NCBI GenBank assembly: GCA_016871755.1
Contig: VHCJ01000015.1
Coordinates: forward strand, 1-64,000
Length of the DNA: 64,000 nt
Reading direction: 5' to 3'
Source of the DNA: Verrucomicrobiota bacterium
GTDB taxonomy: Bacteria; Verrucomicrobiota; Verrucomicrobiia; Opitutales; Opitutaceae
The notes beneath the pieces were generated by a model that saw only the letters and a program-made list of their open reading frames with translations, was not told the origin of the DNA and did no database searches. The first letter of the stretch is position 1. Each line of letters begins with the position of its first letter. Shown here in pieces: positions 30,683 to 40,255 of the stretch. The translations under genes and the position numbers were made by a program.

Positions 30683-30964
30683 ATGAACGCCCTCCAGACT
30701 CTCAAACTCCTCCGCCTGACCGAAAAGGCGACGCAGGCTTCAGCGGACCTCGGCCAATACACGTTCGAGGTCGCGCCCGGCGCGACCAAGGGCGCCGTGC
30801 GCCAAGCCGTTGAGCAGACCTTCAAAGTCAAGGTCACGCGCGTGAACGTCCAAAACTACCGCGGCAAGAACAAGCGCAGCCGCACCGGCCGCCCGAGCAC
30901 GACCTCCGACTTCAAGAAGGCGATCGTGACCCTCAAGGCGGGCGACAAGATCGAGCTCGTCTAG
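30683..30964 (+). CDS. rplW: 50S ribosomal protein L23
   Basis: 93 aa. 'LRLTEKATQASADLGQYTFE' and 'VNVQNYRGKNKRSRTGR' identify L23, the docking site for signal recognition particle and trigger factor at the tunnel exit. The start ATG (30683) is separated by one base from the rplD stop. Confidence 0.96.
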   Translation: MNALQTLKLLRLTEKATQASADLGQYTFEVAPGATKGAVRQAVEQTFKVKVTRVNVQNYRGKNKRSRTGRPSTTSDFKKAIVTLKAGDKIELV

Positions 30965-30995
30965 GCGCGCTCGCCGAATCCCGGAGAACACCACC

Positions 30996-31871
30996 ATGGC
31001 TCTCAAACCTTTCCGTCCCCTGACCCCCGCCCAGCGCTTCACGCTGCTCAACAGCCCTCAGGGCCTGAGCAAGAAGCGTCCGGAGCGCGCCCTGACCGAG
31101 CCGAAGCCGAAGACCGGCGGACGCAACGTCTATGGCCGCGTGACGTCGCGCCGCCGCGGCGGTGGTCACAAGCAGCTTTACCGCATCATTGACTTCAAGC
31201 GCGCCGACAAACTCGACGTGCCGGCGAAGGTCATCGCGCTGGAGTATGATCCGAACCGCACGGCGCACATCGCCCTGATCCAGTATCAGGACGCGACGGC
31301 CGAGAAGCGCTACATCATCGCTCCCAAGGGGCTTGCGGTCGGCGCAACGATCGTTGCCTCGGACAAGGCGACGACCAACGACTTCCTCGTCGGCAACAAC
31401 TTCCCGCTGAGCCTGATCCCGCCCTCGACCGCGCTGCATTGCGTCGAACTGGTGCCGGGCCGCGGCGCGAAGCTCGGCCGCACCGCCGGTACGTCGATCG
31501 TGCTTGTGGCGGTTGAGAACGGCGTCGCCCAGCTGAAGATGCCGTCCGGTGAGGTTCGCCTCCTCAGCCCGAACTGCCGCGCCACGATCGGCGAGGTGGG
31601 CAATGGAGACCACGCCAACGAGTCGCTTGGCAAGGCCGGGCGCAACCGCTGGCTCGGTCGTCGTCCGCGCGTGCGCGGTATGGCAATGAACCCCGTCGAT
31701 CACCCCAACGGCGGTGGTCAGGGCAAGTCCAAGGGCGGTGGCGGTCGCCAGCAACTGGTGTCGCCGTGGGGTCAGCTCGCCAAGGGCTTCCCGACCCGCC
31801 GCCGGTCCAAGACCTCCAGCAGCCAGATCCTGGTCCGCCACAACGGCCGTCCGCCCCGCAACCGGAAGTAA
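30996..31871 (+). CDS. rplB: 50S ribosomal protein L2
   Basis: 291 aa, a little longer than the usual 275. 'GGRNVYGRVTSRRRGGGHKQ', 'IALIQYQDATAEKRYIIAPK' and the C-terminal 'GMAMNPVDHPNGGGQGKSKG' with the conserved histidine near the peptidyl-transferase centre are present. L2 is needed for subunit joining. The extra length is mostly at the N-terminus ('ALKPFRPLTPAQRFTLLN'). Confidence 0.98.
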   Translation: MALKPFRPLTPAQRFTLLNSPQGLSKKRPERALTEPKPKTGGRNVYGRVTSRRRGGGHKQLYRIIDFKRADKLDVPAKVIALEYDPNRTAHIALIQYQDATAEKRYIIAPKGLAVGATIVASDKATTNDFLVGNNFPLSLIPPSTALHCVELVPGRGAKLGRTAGTSIVLVAVENGVAQLKMPSGEVRLLSPNCRATIGEVGNGDHANESLGKAGRNRWLGRRPRVRGMAMNPVDHPNGGGQGKSKGGGGRQQLVSPWGQLAKGFPTRRRSKTSSSQILVRHNGRPPRNRK

Positions 31872-31886
31872 TCGCTCTCTCCCACC

Positions 31887-32165
31887 ATGGCCCGCTCCAT
31901 TAAAAAAGGCTTTTTCGTCGACTACCACCTGCTCGAGAAGATCGAGAAGGCAACCAAGTCCGGCGGTGCGAAGAAGCCCATCCAGACGTGGTCCCGCCGT
32001 TCGACGATCACGCCCGACTTCATCGGCCTCACGTTCAACGTCCACAACGGCAAGGCGTTCGTGGCGGTGTACGTGACGGAGAACATGGTCGGTCACAAGC
32101 TCGGTGAGTTTGCCCCAACGCGCGTCTTCAAGGCGCACGGCGGCATGACCCGCAAGGAGATCTGA
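31887..32165 (+). CDS. rpsS: 30S ribosomal protein S19
   Basis: 92 aa. '[20 protein letters not shown]', '[16 protein letters not shown]' and '[15 protein letters not shown]' are S19 hallmarks; it forms the A-site finger contact in the 30S head. It follows rplB by 15 nt. A 123-nt spacer, unusual inside this operon, follows. Confidence 0.98.
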   Translation: MARSIKKGFFVDYHLLEKIEKATKSGGAKKPIQTWSRRSTITPDFIGLTFNVHNGKAFVAVYVTENMVGHKLGEFAPTRVFKAHGGMTRKEI

Positions 32166-32230
32166 GCGCCCCGCGTCCCGCGTTTTTCAACCGTTCCAAC
32201 CGACCCGTCCCATCCCATCAAAAGGGCAGG

Positions 32231-32252
32231 GCGGCCACCGCTCCGGTGCCGC
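32231..32252 (+). other. hairpin in the rpsS-rplV spacer
   Basis: CACCG/CGGTG (32236-32240, 32244-32248) closes a CTC loop, and GCGG/CCGC extends it with one bulged C. The 123-nt spacer otherwise shows nothing; the hairpin ends 36 nt before rplV. Confidence 0.3.
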
Positions 32253-32288
32253 TGCTGTCGCCCCTCCCGGGGAATCCCTCCCGTCACC

Positions 32289-32630
32289 ATGGAAGTCCAA
32301 GCCATCACCCGCTACGCTCGCATGTCACCGAAGAAGGTGCGCGAGGTGGCCCGTACGATTCAGGGCCGCAAGGCCCCCGATGCCGTCGATCTTCTCGGGG
32401 TCATCCCGCGGAAGAGCGCGCAGCTCATCGCCAAGACGCTGAAGAGCGCGATCGCGAATGCCGAGAACAACAACAACCTCTCGGCCGACGCCCTCACCGT
32501 GAAGTCCGCCATCGTGGACCAAGGCCCGGTGCTGAAGCGTTTCAAGGCCGGAGCCCGTGGCACCGCCATGCCCCGCCGGAAGAAGATGTCCCACATCACG
32601 ATCGTCCTGACGGACGGCAACTCCAACTGA
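32289..32630 (+). CDS. rplV: 50S ribosomal protein L22
   Basis: 113 aa. '[20 protein letters not shown]', '[10 protein letters not shown]' and the beta-hairpin tip '[20 protein letters not shown]' that lines the exit tunnel near the macrolide site identify L22. rpsC starts 8 nt after the stop. Confidence 0.98.
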   Translation: MEVQAITRYARMSPKKVREVARTIQGRKAPDAVDLLGVIPRKSAQLIAKTLKSAIANAENNNNLSADALTVKSAIVDQGPVLKRFKAGARGTAMPRRKKMSHITIVLTDGNSN

Positions 32631-32638
32631 TCCTCACC

Positions 32639-33274
32639 ATGGGCCAAAAGACCAATCCCACTGGCTTCCGCCTCGCCGTCCGCCGGGACTGGCAGTCCCG
32701 CTGGTTCGCGACGAAGAAGGATTTCCCGAAGCTTCTCCTCGAGGATCAGATCATCCGCGAGAAGCTGATGGAGAAGCTGAAACTCGCCTCCGTGCCGCGC
32801 ATCTTCATTGAGCGCGCCTCCAACCGCGTGCGCGTCAAGATCTACACCGCCCGTCCGGGCGTGGTGATCGGCCGCAAGGGTCAGGAGGTCGAAAAGATCA
32901 GGGACGATCTCGCCAAGCTCACCGGCAAGGAAATCCTCCTCGATATTCAGGAGGTCAAGAAGCCCGAGATCGAGGCGCAGCTTGTCGCCGAGAACGTCGC
33001 CCTCCAGCTGGAGCGCCGCATCGCGTTCCGCCGGGCCATGAAGAAGGCGGTCGAAATGTCCATGGCGCTCGGCGCCGAGGGCGTTCGTATCCAGTGCTCG
33101 GGCCGCCTGGGCGGCGCCGACATCGCCCGCCGTGAGTGGCAGCGCAAGGGCCGCGTCCCGTTGCACACCCTCCGCGAGCACATCGACTATGGCTTCTCCG
33201 AGGCCCAGACCGTGTACGGCAAGATCGGCGTGAAGTGCTGGATCTGCAAAAAGGAAGCCGACGCCAACGCCTAA
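32639..33274 (+). CDS. rpsC: 30S ribosomal protein S3
   Basis: 211 aa from ATG 32639 ('[20 protein letters not shown]'); the frame is open far upstream but that part is a shadow of rplV. The KH domain contains '[18 protein letters not shown]' and the C-terminal half '[17 protein letters not shown]'-like block reads '[19 protein letters not shown]'. S3 lines the mRNA entry channel and has helicase activity with S4 and S5. Confidence 0.97.
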   Translation: MGQKTNPTGFRLAVRRDWQSRWFATKKDFPKLLLEDQIIREKLMEKLKLASVPRIFIERASNRVRVKIYTARPGVVIGRKGQEVEKIRDDLAKLTGKEILLDIQEVKKPEIEAQLVAENVALQLERRIAFRRAMKKAVEMSMALGAEGVRIQCSGRLGGADIARREWQRKGRVPLHTLREHIDYGFSEAQTVYGKIGVKCWICKKEADANA

Positions 33275-33336
33275 GCTGGTCGCTCCCGCAGCGCTCCGCG
33301 CCGCGGGTCTGAACCAAAAAACTCCGGACATCTCCC

Positions 33337-33759
33337 ATGGCTCTCGCACCCTCCCGCACCAAGTTCCGCAAGTCCCAGAAGGGCTCGCGCGCCGGCAACG
33401 CCAAGCGCGGCAACACGCTGGCCTTCGGCGAGTTTGGTCTTCAATCCCTCTCCCGCGGCCCGATGACGGGCCAGCAGATCGAGGCCGCCCGCGTCACGAT
33501 CTCCCGCCACCTCAAGCGCAAGGGCAAGCTCTGGATCCGCATCTTCCCGCACAAGCCCGTGACGAAGAAGCCGGCCGAGACCCGCATGGGTCAGGGCAAG
33601 GGCCCGGTCGAGTTCTACGTGGCCGTGATCAAGCCCGGCGCCGTGCTCTTCGAGCTCTCCGGCGTTCCGGCCTCGATCGCCAAGGAAGCCTTCCGCCTCG
33701 CCGACGCCAAACTGCCGTTCCGTTGCCGCTTCATCGTGCGCGCCGGAGCCGCCGCCTAA
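33337..33759 (+). CDS. rplP: 50S ribosomal protein L16
   Basis: 140 aa. It begins '[20 protein letters not shown]' and contains '[20 protein letters not shown]' and '[19 protein letters not shown]', including the arginine-rich loop contacting A-site tRNA. It is 62 nt after rpsC. Confidence 0.98.
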   Translation: MALAPSRTKFRKSQKGSRAGNAKRGNTLAFGEFGLQSLSRGPMTGQQIEAARVTISRHLKRKGKLWIRIFPHKPVTKKPAETRMGQGKGPVEFYVAVIKPGAVLFELSGVPASIAKEAFRLADAKLPFRCRFIVRAGAAA

Positions 33760-33790
33760 CCTGCGGGTTAAACCGACACCCCCGACTGAC

Positions 33791-33991
33791 ATGACTGCCA
33801 AAGAAATTCGTGAACTGACGCCCGCCGAGATCGACTCCAAGGTCCGCGAGGCCCGCGAGCGTCTCCTCCAACTGCGTCTCCGCAAGCACACCGGCCAGGT
33901 CGAGAAGACCCACGAGGTCCGCGCCCTGCGCAAGGACATCGCCCGGCTCCTCGCCGGGGCCAACGCGAAGAAGTCCGCCCAAGCCGCCTAA
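33791..33991 (+). CDS. rpmC: 50S ribosomal protein L29
   Basis: 66 aa. '[20 protein letters not shown]' and '[18 protein letters not shown]' form the two-helix hairpin of L29, located near the tunnel exit. rpsQ begins 5 nt after its stop. Confidence 0.95.
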   Translation: MTAKEIRELTPAEIDSKVREARERLLQLRLRKHTGQVEKTHEVRALRKDIARLLAGANAKKSAQAA

Positions 33992-33996
33992 CCGCC

Positions 33997-34341
33997 ATGT
34001 CCACGCGCAATTCCCGCAAGACCCTCACCGGGTTCGTCACCACCCGCTCCGGCGACAAGTCGGTCAAGGTCACGATCCCCTACAAGACGCCGCATCCGCG
34101 TTACCATAAGGTCATCAATCGTCAGACCGTGCTCCATGTGCACGACGAGAAGAATGAGACCAAGGCTGGCGACAAGGTCGAGGTCATGGAGACCCGCCCT
34201 CTCAGTCGGCTCAAGCGCTGGCGCGTCATCCGCGTCGTGGAGCGCGCCGTCGTTTCCGATGCCGTGGCGATCAGCGAGACCGATGTCGCCGCCGCCGTCC
34301 CCACCAAGACCACCGCGCCGAAGTCGCCCGGTACGGCCTGA
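33997..34341 (+). CDS. rpsQ: 30S ribosomal protein S17 with C-terminal extension
   Basis: 114 aa against about 85 for typical S17. The core (about 1-83) shows '[20 protein letters not shown]' and '[20 protein letters not shown]'. Residues after about 84 are an extra tail ('[20 protein letters not shown]') rich in Ala, Thr and Pro. S17 binds the 5' domain of 16S rRNA. Similar low-complexity tails occur in S5, S11 and L17 of this locus. Confidence 0.97.
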   Translation: MSTRNSRKTLTGFVTTRSGDKSVKVTIPYKTPHPRYHKVINRQTVLHVHDEKNETKAGDKVEVMETRPLSRLKRWRVIRVVERAVVSDAVAISETDVAAAVPTKTTAPKSPGTA

Positions 34342-34382
34342 GGCCGGACCGAGCGCACCCGCTGCAGACTGAAAGGAATCCC

Positions 34383-34748
34383 ATGATCCAGCTTCGTTCC
34401 ATCGTAGAGGTCGCCGACAATACCGGCGCCCGCAAGGCCGCCTTCATCTCCCGCAAGGGTCAAAACACCGACACCGCCGGCGTGGGTGATATCGTGACCG
34501 TGCACATCAAGGAGAGCACCACCGACGCTACCGTGAAGAAGGGCGAGGTCGCCAAGGCCGTCGTCGTTCGCACGCGCGCCCCGGTGCGCCGCGCCGACGG
34601 CAGTTACCTGCGCTTCGACGCCAACGCGATCGTCATCATCGGTGCCGACGGCAATCCGCGCGGCACCCGCATCTTCGGGCCCGTCGCCCGCGAGCTGCGC
34701 GCCAAGAACTTCATGAAGATCATCTCGCTCGCCCCCGAGGTGCTGTAA
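34383..34748 (+). CDS. rplN: 50S ribosomal protein L14
   Basis: 121 aa. '[20 protein letters not shown]' and '[20 protein letters not shown]' followed by '[20 protein letters not shown]' are near-invariant L14 blocks. L14 bridges to helix 14 of 16S rRNA and binds the silencing factor RsfS. Shine-Dalgarno GAAAGGAA (34371-34378). Confidence 0.98.
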   Translation: MIQLRSIVEVADNTGARKAAFISRKGQNTDTAGVGDIVTVHIKESTTDATVKKGEVAKAVVVRTRAPVRRADGSYLRFDANAIVIIGADGNPRGTRIFGPVARELRAKNFMKIISLAPEVL

Positions 34749-34759
34749 AGGAGCCGACC

Positions 34760-35035
34760 ATGCCGACATTTCACATCAAACGCGGCGACGAAGTCGTCGT
34801 CCTCGCCGGTGCCCATCGCGGCAAGTCCGGCAAGATTCTCGAGATCCTTGCCGGATCGCAGCGCGCCCGCGTCGAGGGCGTCGCGATGATCAAGCGCCAC
34901 CTCAAGAAGTCTCAGGAGCATCCCAACGGCACCATCGCCGAGCGCGAAGGCTCCATCCACGTGTCCAACTTGCAGCTCAAGAGCCGCTACGACGCCAGCA
35001 AGCGCCGCCCGGCAAAGGCTGTCGCTGGCGCCTGA
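34760..35035 (+). CDS. rplX: 50S ribosomal protein L24
   Basis: 91 aa. 'KRGDEVVVLAGAHRGKSGKI' is the KOW motif, followed by 'VEGVAMIKRHLKKSQEHPNG' and 'IHVSNLQLKSRYDA'. L24 is an early 50S assembly protein. It follows rplN by 11 nt. The 110-nt spacer after it holds a weak terminator-like element. Confidence 0.97.
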   Translation: MPTFHIKRGDEVVVLAGAHRGKSGKILEILAGSQRARVEGVAMIKRHLKKSQEHPNGTIAEREGSIHVSNLQLKSRYDASKRRPAKAVAGA

Positions 35036-35068
35036 CCTTTCCGGCGATCTTCCTTGCCCCGGTTCCGG

Positions 35069-35092
35069 GGTTGGGGGATGCTCAACCTTTTT
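35069..35092 (+). terminator. weak attenuator-like element between rplX and rplE
   Basis: GGTTG (35069-35073) pairs with CAACC (35083-35087), followed by five Ts. The stem is short, so at most partial termination is expected. A CCCC-GGTTCC-GGGG hairpin overlaps it at 35057-35070. Confidence 0.3.
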
Positions 35093-35145
35093 CCCTTTCC
35101 ACGTAACTCCCTCCGCCTCCGGCTTGGAAACCCGGGGCATTCTCC

Positions 35146-35709
35146 ATGAGTACCGTACCCTCCCTCAAGAAACTGTATGCCGAGCAGGTCGTGCCCGAGC
35201 TGACCAAACTGCGCGGCTACAAGAACGTGCACCAGGTGCCGCGGATCACGAAGATCGTGATCAACACCGGCATCGACTCGGAAGCCGACAAGAATCAGAT
35301 CGCCGACATCGCCCGTGATCTCGGCCTGATCGCCGGCCAGAAGCCCGTGCTCGCCAAGTCCCGCAAGGCGATCGCCAACTTCAAGCTCCGCGCCGGCCAG
35401 GTCGTCGGCGCGCACGTCACGCTGCGCGGCGCGAACATGTGGGAATTCCTGTACCGCCTGCTGGCGGTCGCCATCCCGACGATCCGCGACTTCCGCGGCG
35501 TTTCCCCGAAGCTGGACGGACAGGGGAATTACAACCTGGGCGTCACCGACTTCACCATCTTCCCGGAGATCACCGTTGAGAACGTCAAGAAGACGATGGG
35601 CCTCGACATCACGATCGTTACGACCGCGAAGTCGGACGACGAGGGTCGCGACCTCCTCCGTCTGATGGGTATGCCGTTCCGTCGTTCGGAGAGCCAAAAG
35701 GCCGCCTAA
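35146..35709 (+). CDS. rplE: 50S ribosomal protein L5
   Basis: 187 aa. '[20 protein letters not shown]', '[20 protein letters not shown]' and '[16 protein letters not shown]' identify L5, which binds 5S rRNA. It starts the part of the spc genes after the 110-nt gap and is followed by rpsN after 14 nt. Confidence 0.98.
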   Translation: MSTVPSLKKLYAEQVVPELTKLRGYKNVHQVPRITKIVINTGIDSEADKNQIADIARDLGLIAGQKPVLAKSRKAIANFKLRAGQVVGAHVTLRGANMWEFLYRLLAVAIPTIRDFRGVSPKLDGQGNYNLGVTDFTIFPEITVENVKKTMGLDITIVTTAKSDDEGRDLLRLMGMPFRRSESQKAA

Positions 35710-35723
35710 CCTTCACTTTCGCC

Positions 35724-36029
35724 ATGCCCAAGACATCCGCCATTCAGCGCAACGACAAGCGCAAGAAGCTCACGGCGAAGTTCGCCGCCAAGCGCGCCGA
35801 ACTCAAGGCTCTGCTCGCCAATCCTGCGACCACCGACGAGGAGTTCTTCGCCGCCCAGAAGAAGCTGCAGAAGCTTCCCCGCAACTCCTCCGCCGTGCGT
35901 GTCCGCAACCGTTGCTCGATGAGCGGTCGCCCGCGGGCCTACATCGGCAGGTTCGGTGTTTCCCGTATCCAGTTCCGTGAACTTGCGCTCGCCGGCAAGA
36001 TCCCCGGCGTGACCAAGTCCTCCTGGTAA
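35724..36029 (+). CDS. rpsN: 30S ribosomal protein S14, zinc-free long form
   Basis: 101 aa, the long C-minus type. It has '[20 protein letters not shown]' and ends '[15 protein letters not shown]', with no CxxC pairs, so it does not bind zinc. S14 is in the 30S head. It follows rplE by 14 nt. Confidence 0.97.
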   Translation: MPKTSAIQRNDKRKKLTAKFAAKRAELKALLANPATTDEEFFAAQKKLQKLPRNSSAVRVRNRCSMSGRPRAYIGRFGVSRIQFRELALAGKIPGVTKSSW

Positions 36030-36111
36030 ATCCTTTTCCCCGACGGGAGTGCGTGCACCTCTGGTGCCCGGGATATGACCCGTCGGATTCACCCAAGCAG
36101 CATCCACGACC

Positions 36112-36504
36112 ATGACTGATCCCATCAGCGATTTCCTGACGCGTCTTCGGAACGCGTCGCAAGCGCGAAGGGCGGAGACCGCCTCGCCCCATTCCCAGAT
36201 GAAGGAGGCCATCGCGGCCATCCTCAAGGAAGACGGCTTCATCTCCGACTACTCGCACGGCACCGACGAGTGCGGTCACAAGACCCTCGTCGTCAAGTTG
36301 AAGTACGTGAACGAGGCGCCCGCGATCACCCAGGTGAACCGCGTGTCGACCCCGGGTCGCCGTCTCTATTTCGGCTACCAGGAGATTCCGCGGGTCCTCA
36401 ACGGCCTCGGCATCAGCATTCTTTCCACGTCCCGCGGCCTGATGAACAACCAGAACTGCCTCCGCCACAAGGTCGGTGGCGAGTTGGTGTGCACGGTCTG
36501 GTAA
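36112..36504 (+). CDS. rpsH: 30S ribosomal protein S8
   Basis: 130 aa. 'MTDPISDFLTRLRNASQARR' and the C-terminal 'LGISILSTSRGLMNNQNCLR' are typical. S8 binds helix 21 of 16S rRNA and represses the spc operon in enterobacteria by binding near rplE; I did not detect a clear copy of that site. An 82-nt spacer precedes it. Confidence 0.98.
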   Translation: MTDPISDFLTRLRNASQARRAETASPHSQMKEAIAAILKEDGFISDYSHGTDECGHKTLVVKLKYVNEAPAITQVNRVSTPGRRLYFGYQEIPRVLNGLGISILSTSRGLMNNQNCLRHKVGGELVCTVW

Positions 36505-36521
36505 CCCAAGGAGACATACCC

Positions 36522-37064
36522 ATGAGCCGCATTGGAAAGCAGCCCGTTGTCATTCCCGAGAAGGTGAAGGTCGCCGTGAACGCGGCCAGCAACTCCGTCT
36601 TGGTCGAGGGACCCAAGGGCAAGGTCCAGAAGTCGTTTGCGCCGGTCGTGAAGATCGATGTCGCGGACAAGAAGGTCACGTTCGCCCCCACCGAGGACAC
36701 CCGTTTCTCGCGGGCGATGTACGGTACGGCGCGGTCGGTCGTCGCCGGCATGGTCAAGGGAGTGACCGAGGGCTACACCAAGGAGCTTGAGATCCAGGGC
36801 GTCGGCTTCAAGGCCGTGCTCAAGGGCAAGCAACTCGACCTCGCGCTCGGCTACTCGCATCCGATTCTTTTCGACATTCCAGAGGGCATCAAGGTCACGG
36901 TCACGGACCAGACCAAGCTCAAGGTTGAGGGTGTGGACAAGCAGTTGGTCGGCGCGGTGACGGCGGAGATCCGCAGTTACTACCCGCCGGAGCCGTACAA
37001 GGGCAAGGGTGTCCGCATCGTCGGCGAGCGCGTTCGCCGCAAGGAAGGCAAGACGGTCGCCTAA
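36522..37064 (+). CDS. rplF: 50S ribosomal protein L6
   Basis: 180 aa from ATG 36522 ('MSRIGKQPVVIPEKVKVAVN'), with Shine-Dalgarno AAGGAG (36508-36513). The frame is open upstream but that part is a shadow of rpsH. The C-terminal 'SYYPPEPYKGKGVRIVGERV' block is conserved. L6 sits near the GTPase-factor binding site. Confidence 0.98.
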   Translation: MSRIGKQPVVIPEKVKVAVNAASNSVLVEGPKGKVQKSFAPVVKIDVADKKVTFAPTEDTRFSRAMYGTARSVVAGMVKGVTEGYTKELEIQGVGFKAVLKGKQLDLALGYSHPILFDIPEGIKVTVTDQTKLKVEGVDKQLVGAVTAEIRSYYPPEPYKGKGVRIVGERVRRKEGKTVA

Positions 37065-37099
37065 CGCCCGTCGCAACCCGCATCCGAAGGAATTACTTC

Positions 37100-37462
37100 A
37101 TGAATACCATCAAGAAGGCCGACCTGCTGCAAAAGCGCCGCTGGCGCATCCGCAAGAAGGTCGTGGGCACCGCCGCCCGGCCGCGTCTGAGCGTCAAGTT
37201 CAGCACCAAGCACATTTATGCTCAGGCGATCGACGACGCCGCGGGCTCCACGCTCGTGTTCGTCTCGAGCCTCGATCCGGCCCTGCGCAAGGAGGGCCTC
37301 AAGGCCAACCTCGCGGGCGCCAAGCGCCTCGGCGAGGCCTTCGTGGCCAAGGCCAAGACGGCCGGTCTCAGCGCGGTCGTGTTCGACCGCAGCGGCGCCC
37401 GCTACCATGGCAAGGTGAAGAGCTTTGCCGAAGCTGCCCGCGAGGGTGGTCTGATTTTCTAA
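37100..37462 (+). CDS. rplR: 50S ribosomal protein L18
   Basis: 120 aa. '[20 protein letters not shown]', '[20 protein letters not shown]' and '[20 protein letters not shown]' identify L18, a 5S rRNA-binding protein. It lies 35 nt after rplF and 12 nt before rpsE. Confidence 0.98.
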   Translation: MNTIKKADLLQKRRWRIRKKVVGTAARPRLSVKFSTKHIYAQAIDDAAGSTLVFVSSLDPALRKEGLKANLAGAKRLGEAFVAKAKTAGLSAVVFDRSGARYHGKVKSFAEAAREGGLIF

Positions 37463-37474
37463 CCGCTGTTGCCC

Positions 37475-38104
37475 ATGAGCACTGAATCTGTTCCTTCCCC
37501 CGTGGCTGACAGCGGCTCCGAAAGCCGTCCGGCTGCACCCAAGAATCGCTCCTTCGGCGGCCCCGGCGGCCCCGGTGGTGGTCGTCGTGGCCCCGGTGGT
37601 CGCGATGGCCGCGGCCCGCGCCGCGACGCGCCGGCGAAGTCCGATGGTCCTGAGATGATCGAGAAGGTCGTCTTCATCAACCGCTGCGCCAAGGTCGTCA
37701 AGGGCGGCCGGCGCTTCAGCTTCTCAGCCCTCGCCGTGGTTGGCGACGGGAAGGGGAGCATCGGCGTGGGTCTGGGCAAGGCCAACGAGGTCCCGGATGC
37801 GATCCGCAAGAGCACCGAGCACGCCAAGAAGCGGCTCATCAAGGTCAAGATCAAGGGTGACACGATTCCCCACGAGGTCTTCGGGGTGTTCGACGGAGGC
37901 AAGGTGCTCCTGAAGCCGGCGTCCACCGGCACCGGCCTGATCGCTGGTGGCGGCGTCCGTGCGGTGCTCGAGGCGGCGGGCGTCAAGAACGTGCTCACCA
38001 AGTCCATGGGCTCGAACAATCACATCGCGGTCGTCAATGCGACGATCGCCGCCCTGCGCCAACTGCGCCTGTCGGACGATATCGCGGCCATCCGCAAGGC
38101 CTGA
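37475..38104 (+). CDS. rpsE: 30S ribosomal protein S5 with Gly/Arg-rich N-terminal extension
   Basis: 209 aa against about 167 for typical S5. After '[19 protein letters not shown]' comes a Gly/Pro/Arg-rich segment ('[20 protein letters not shown]', about 25-50), then the conserved core '[20 protein letters not shown]' and '[16 protein letters not shown]'. S5 affects decoding fidelity. rpmD (L30), normally next, is absent; rplO follows after 73 nt. Confidence 0.97.
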   Translation: MSTESVPSPVADSGSESRPAAPKNRSFGGPGGPGGGRRGPGGRDGRGPRRDAPAKSDGPEMIEKVVFINRCAKVVKGGRRFSFSALAVVGDGKGSIGVGLGKANEVPDAIRKSTEHAKKRLIKVKIKGDTIPHEVFGVFDGGKVLLKPASTGTGLIAGGGVRAVLEAAGVKNVLTKSMGSNNHIAVVNATIAALRQLRLSDDIAAIRKA

Positions 38105-38177
38105 TCCTCCCCTCAACGTCTCTCATCCGAGTCGCGCCGACTCCTGCAGCCGGCGCGGCGACCCAACTAGGAATCCC

Positions 38178-38624
38178 ATGAAACTTCACGAACTCAAGAA
38201 TGTCCCCGGAGCCGTCCACCGCCGCAAGCGCGTGGGCTGTGGCGAGGGAAGCGGCCATGGCAAGACGTCCGGTCGCGGTGGCAAGGGCCAGACGGCCCGC
38301 TCTGGCGGCAGCATCCGCCCGGGCTTCGAAGGCGGTCAGATGCCCCTGTACCGCAAGCTCCCGCACCGCGGTTTCAATCAGGCGGCGTTCCGGACCGAAC
38401 CGGCCGTGGTGAACGTCGGCGATCTCACCGGCCTCCCCGATGCCGCGACCGAGGTCAACGCGCAGGTCTTGGCCGATCATGGCCTGATCCGCGCCGGCGA
38501 GTCGTTCGTCAAGGTGCTTGGCGATGGCGAGTTGAAGCGCGCCCTCCGCGTCACCGCCGCTAAGTTCTCGGCTTCCGCCAAGGCGAAGATCGAGGCCGCT
38601 GGCGGCCAGGCGATCGTCGCCTGA
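38178..38624 (+). CDS. rplO: 50S ribosomal protein L15
   Basis: 148 aa from ATG 38178 ('MKLHELKNVPGAVHRRKRVG'). The glycine-rich N-terminal region 'GRGGKGQTARSGGSIRPGFE' with 'GGQMPLYRKLPHRGF' is typical of L15, a late assembly protein. A Shine-Dalgarno-like AGGAA (38169-38173) precedes it. Confidence 0.98.
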   Translation: MKLHELKNVPGAVHRRKRVGCGEGSGHGKTSGRGGKGQTARSGGSIRPGFEGGQMPLYRKLPHRGFNQAAFRTEPAVVNVGDLTGLPDAATEVNAQVLADHGLIRAGESFVKVLGDGELKRALRVTAAKFSASAKAKIEAAGGQAIVA

Positions 38625-38640
38625 CGCCGACGGCGACGTC

Positions 38641-38660
38641 GCGGGGGCTTCGGCCCCCGC
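38641..38660 (+). other. very stable UUCG-loop hairpin before secY
   Basis: GCGGGGGC (38641-38648) and GCCCCCGC (38653-38660) are perfectly inverted around TTCG, giving a C(UUCG)G tetraloop. It lies between rplO and secY, 52 nt before the secY GTG. Without a T-tract it may tune secY output or mark an RNA end. Confidence 0.5.
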
Positions 38661-38712
38661 TGCCTTCCCGGCCCGTCCGGCCCTCCGTACCTCGGTTCCT
38701 GCTTTCCCACCC

Positions 38713-40215
38713 GTGTTTTCCGCCTTCACCAACTCCCTGAAGATCCCGGAGCTCCGCTCCCGCATCTTCTACACGCTGGCGCTGCTCTTCGTGGCGCGCG
38801 TGGGCGCGCACATCCCCCTGCCGGGCCTCGATCCGAAGCCGCTGCAGGCCTTCTTCGCCGACCAGACGGCTGGCGGAGCCAGCGCCCTCGTCGGTCTCTA
38901 CAATATGTTCACGGGCGGTGCGCTCGTGAAGGGCGCTGTCTTCGCCTTGGGCATCATGCCCTACATCAGTGCCTCGATCATCTTCCAGCTGATGACCGCA
39001 GTGGTTCCGGCCCTCAGCCGTCTGCAGCAGGAGGGTGATGTCGGGCGGCAAAAGCTTACCCAGTACACGCGCTATGCGACGGTGGCGATCTGCCTGATCC
39101 AAGGCACGTTGCTCATCCTTGCCTTGGAGAATCCGGGGCGTCTCTTTCCCGGATACGACATCAATCAGTACGGTTCGATCGTCATCGTCAGCAAGGGCTG
39201 GTTCCTGATCACCTCGGTCATCTTTATGACCGCGGGCACGCTGATGCTCATGTGGCTCGGTGAGCAGATCACTCAGCGAGGCATTGGCAACGGCGTCTCT
39301 CTGCTCATCACCGTGGGCATCCTCGCCGACATTCCCGGTGCGGCCGCTGCGACCTACCAACTGTTCTTCGCCCCGGTCGGAGTCGCCCGGCTCGGCCTGC
39401 CGCAGGCGATCGTCATGGTGGGATTGTTCGTCACCGTCACGATGGGCATCATCATGGTGGTGCAGGGCCAGCGGAAGATCCCGGTCCAGTACGCCAAGCG
39501 CGTCGTGGGCAACAAGGTCATGGGGGGCCAGAGCTCCTTCCTGCCGCTCAAGGTCAACTATTCCGGCGTCATGCCCGTCATCTTTGCCAGCGCGATCCTG
39601 CTCTTCCCGCAGCAGATCTTTGCCCAACTCGGCGCCGCGATGAACTGGAAGTGGATGATCGAGTTCTCCAACAACCTGCTCCGCGGACACTGGTCGTATT
39701 ACACGGTCATGGTCTTCCTGATCCTGTTCTTCAGCTACTTCTGGGTGTCGGTGATGTTCAAGCCGATCCAGATCGCCGATGACCTGAAGAAGTACGGCGG
39801 CTACATCCCCGGCGTGCGTCCCGGCGATCCGACGGCGCAGTTCCTCGACTTCATCATGACGCGTCTGACGCTGGCCGGAGCGATCTTCCTGACGGTGATC
39901 GCGGTCATGCCCGACGTGCTCTTGTTCGAGTTGAACGTCCCGCAGCGCATCGCGATTTTCTTCGGCGGCACGGGCATGTTGATCACCGTCGGCGTCGTTC
40001 TCGACACGATGCGGCAGATCGAGACGTTCCTCCTCCAGCGCCACTACGACGGCTTCCTCAAGAAGGGTCGTATCCGGGCGCGCAACCCCGGCATGCAGAG
40101 TCCGACCTCCGAGGCGCTTAGCTCGGAAGCCGTCATGAAGTTGGTGCTCCCTCTGTCCGGTCTCTTCCTGCTCGGATTGTCCATCTGGGCGTACCGGCAG
40201 TTCATGGGAAATTAG
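38713..40215 (+). CDS. secY: preprotein translocase subunit SecY
   Basis: 500 aa, GTG start at 38713 ('MFSAFTNSLKIPELRSRIFY'). Ten membrane segments are expected; recognisable blocks include 'FTGGALVKGAVFALGIMPYI' (plug/TM2), 'GNGVSLLITVGILADIPGAA' and the cytoplasmic loop 'GQRKIPVQYAKRV'. SecY with SecE and SecG forms the Sec channel. It is longer than the 443-aa Escherichia coli protein, mainly in the loop around 'NWKWMIEFSNNLLRGHWSYY' and at the C-terminus. The position in the spc cluster is standard. Confidence 0.98.
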   Translation: MFSAFTNSLKIPELRSRIFYTLALLFVARVGAHIPLPGLDPKPLQAFFADQTAGGASALVGLYNMFTGGALVKGAVFALGIMPYISASIIFQLMTAVVPALSRLQQEGDVGRQKLTQYTRYATVAICLIQGTLLILALENPGRLFPGYDINQYGSIVIVSKGWFLITSVIFMTAGTLMLMWLGEQITQRGIGNGVSLLITVGILADIPGAAAATYQLFFAPVGVARLGLPQAIVMVGLFVTVTMGIIMVVQGQRKIPVQYAKRVVGNKVMGGQSSFLPLKVNYSGVMPVIFASAILLFPQQIFAQLGAAMNWKWMIEFSNNLLRGHWSYYTVMVFLILFFSYFWVSVMFKPIQIADDLKKYGGYIPGVRPGDPTAQFLDFIMTRLTLAGAIFLTVIAVMPDVLLFELNVPQRIAIFFGGTGMLITVGVVLDTMRQIETFLLQRHYDGFLKKGRIRARNPGMQSPTSEALSSEAVMKLVLPLSGLFLLGLSIWAYRQFMGN

Positions 40216-40255
40216 GCTTTACTCGGCGGTCCGGGCGCCTACGTTCTTCCCTCTT

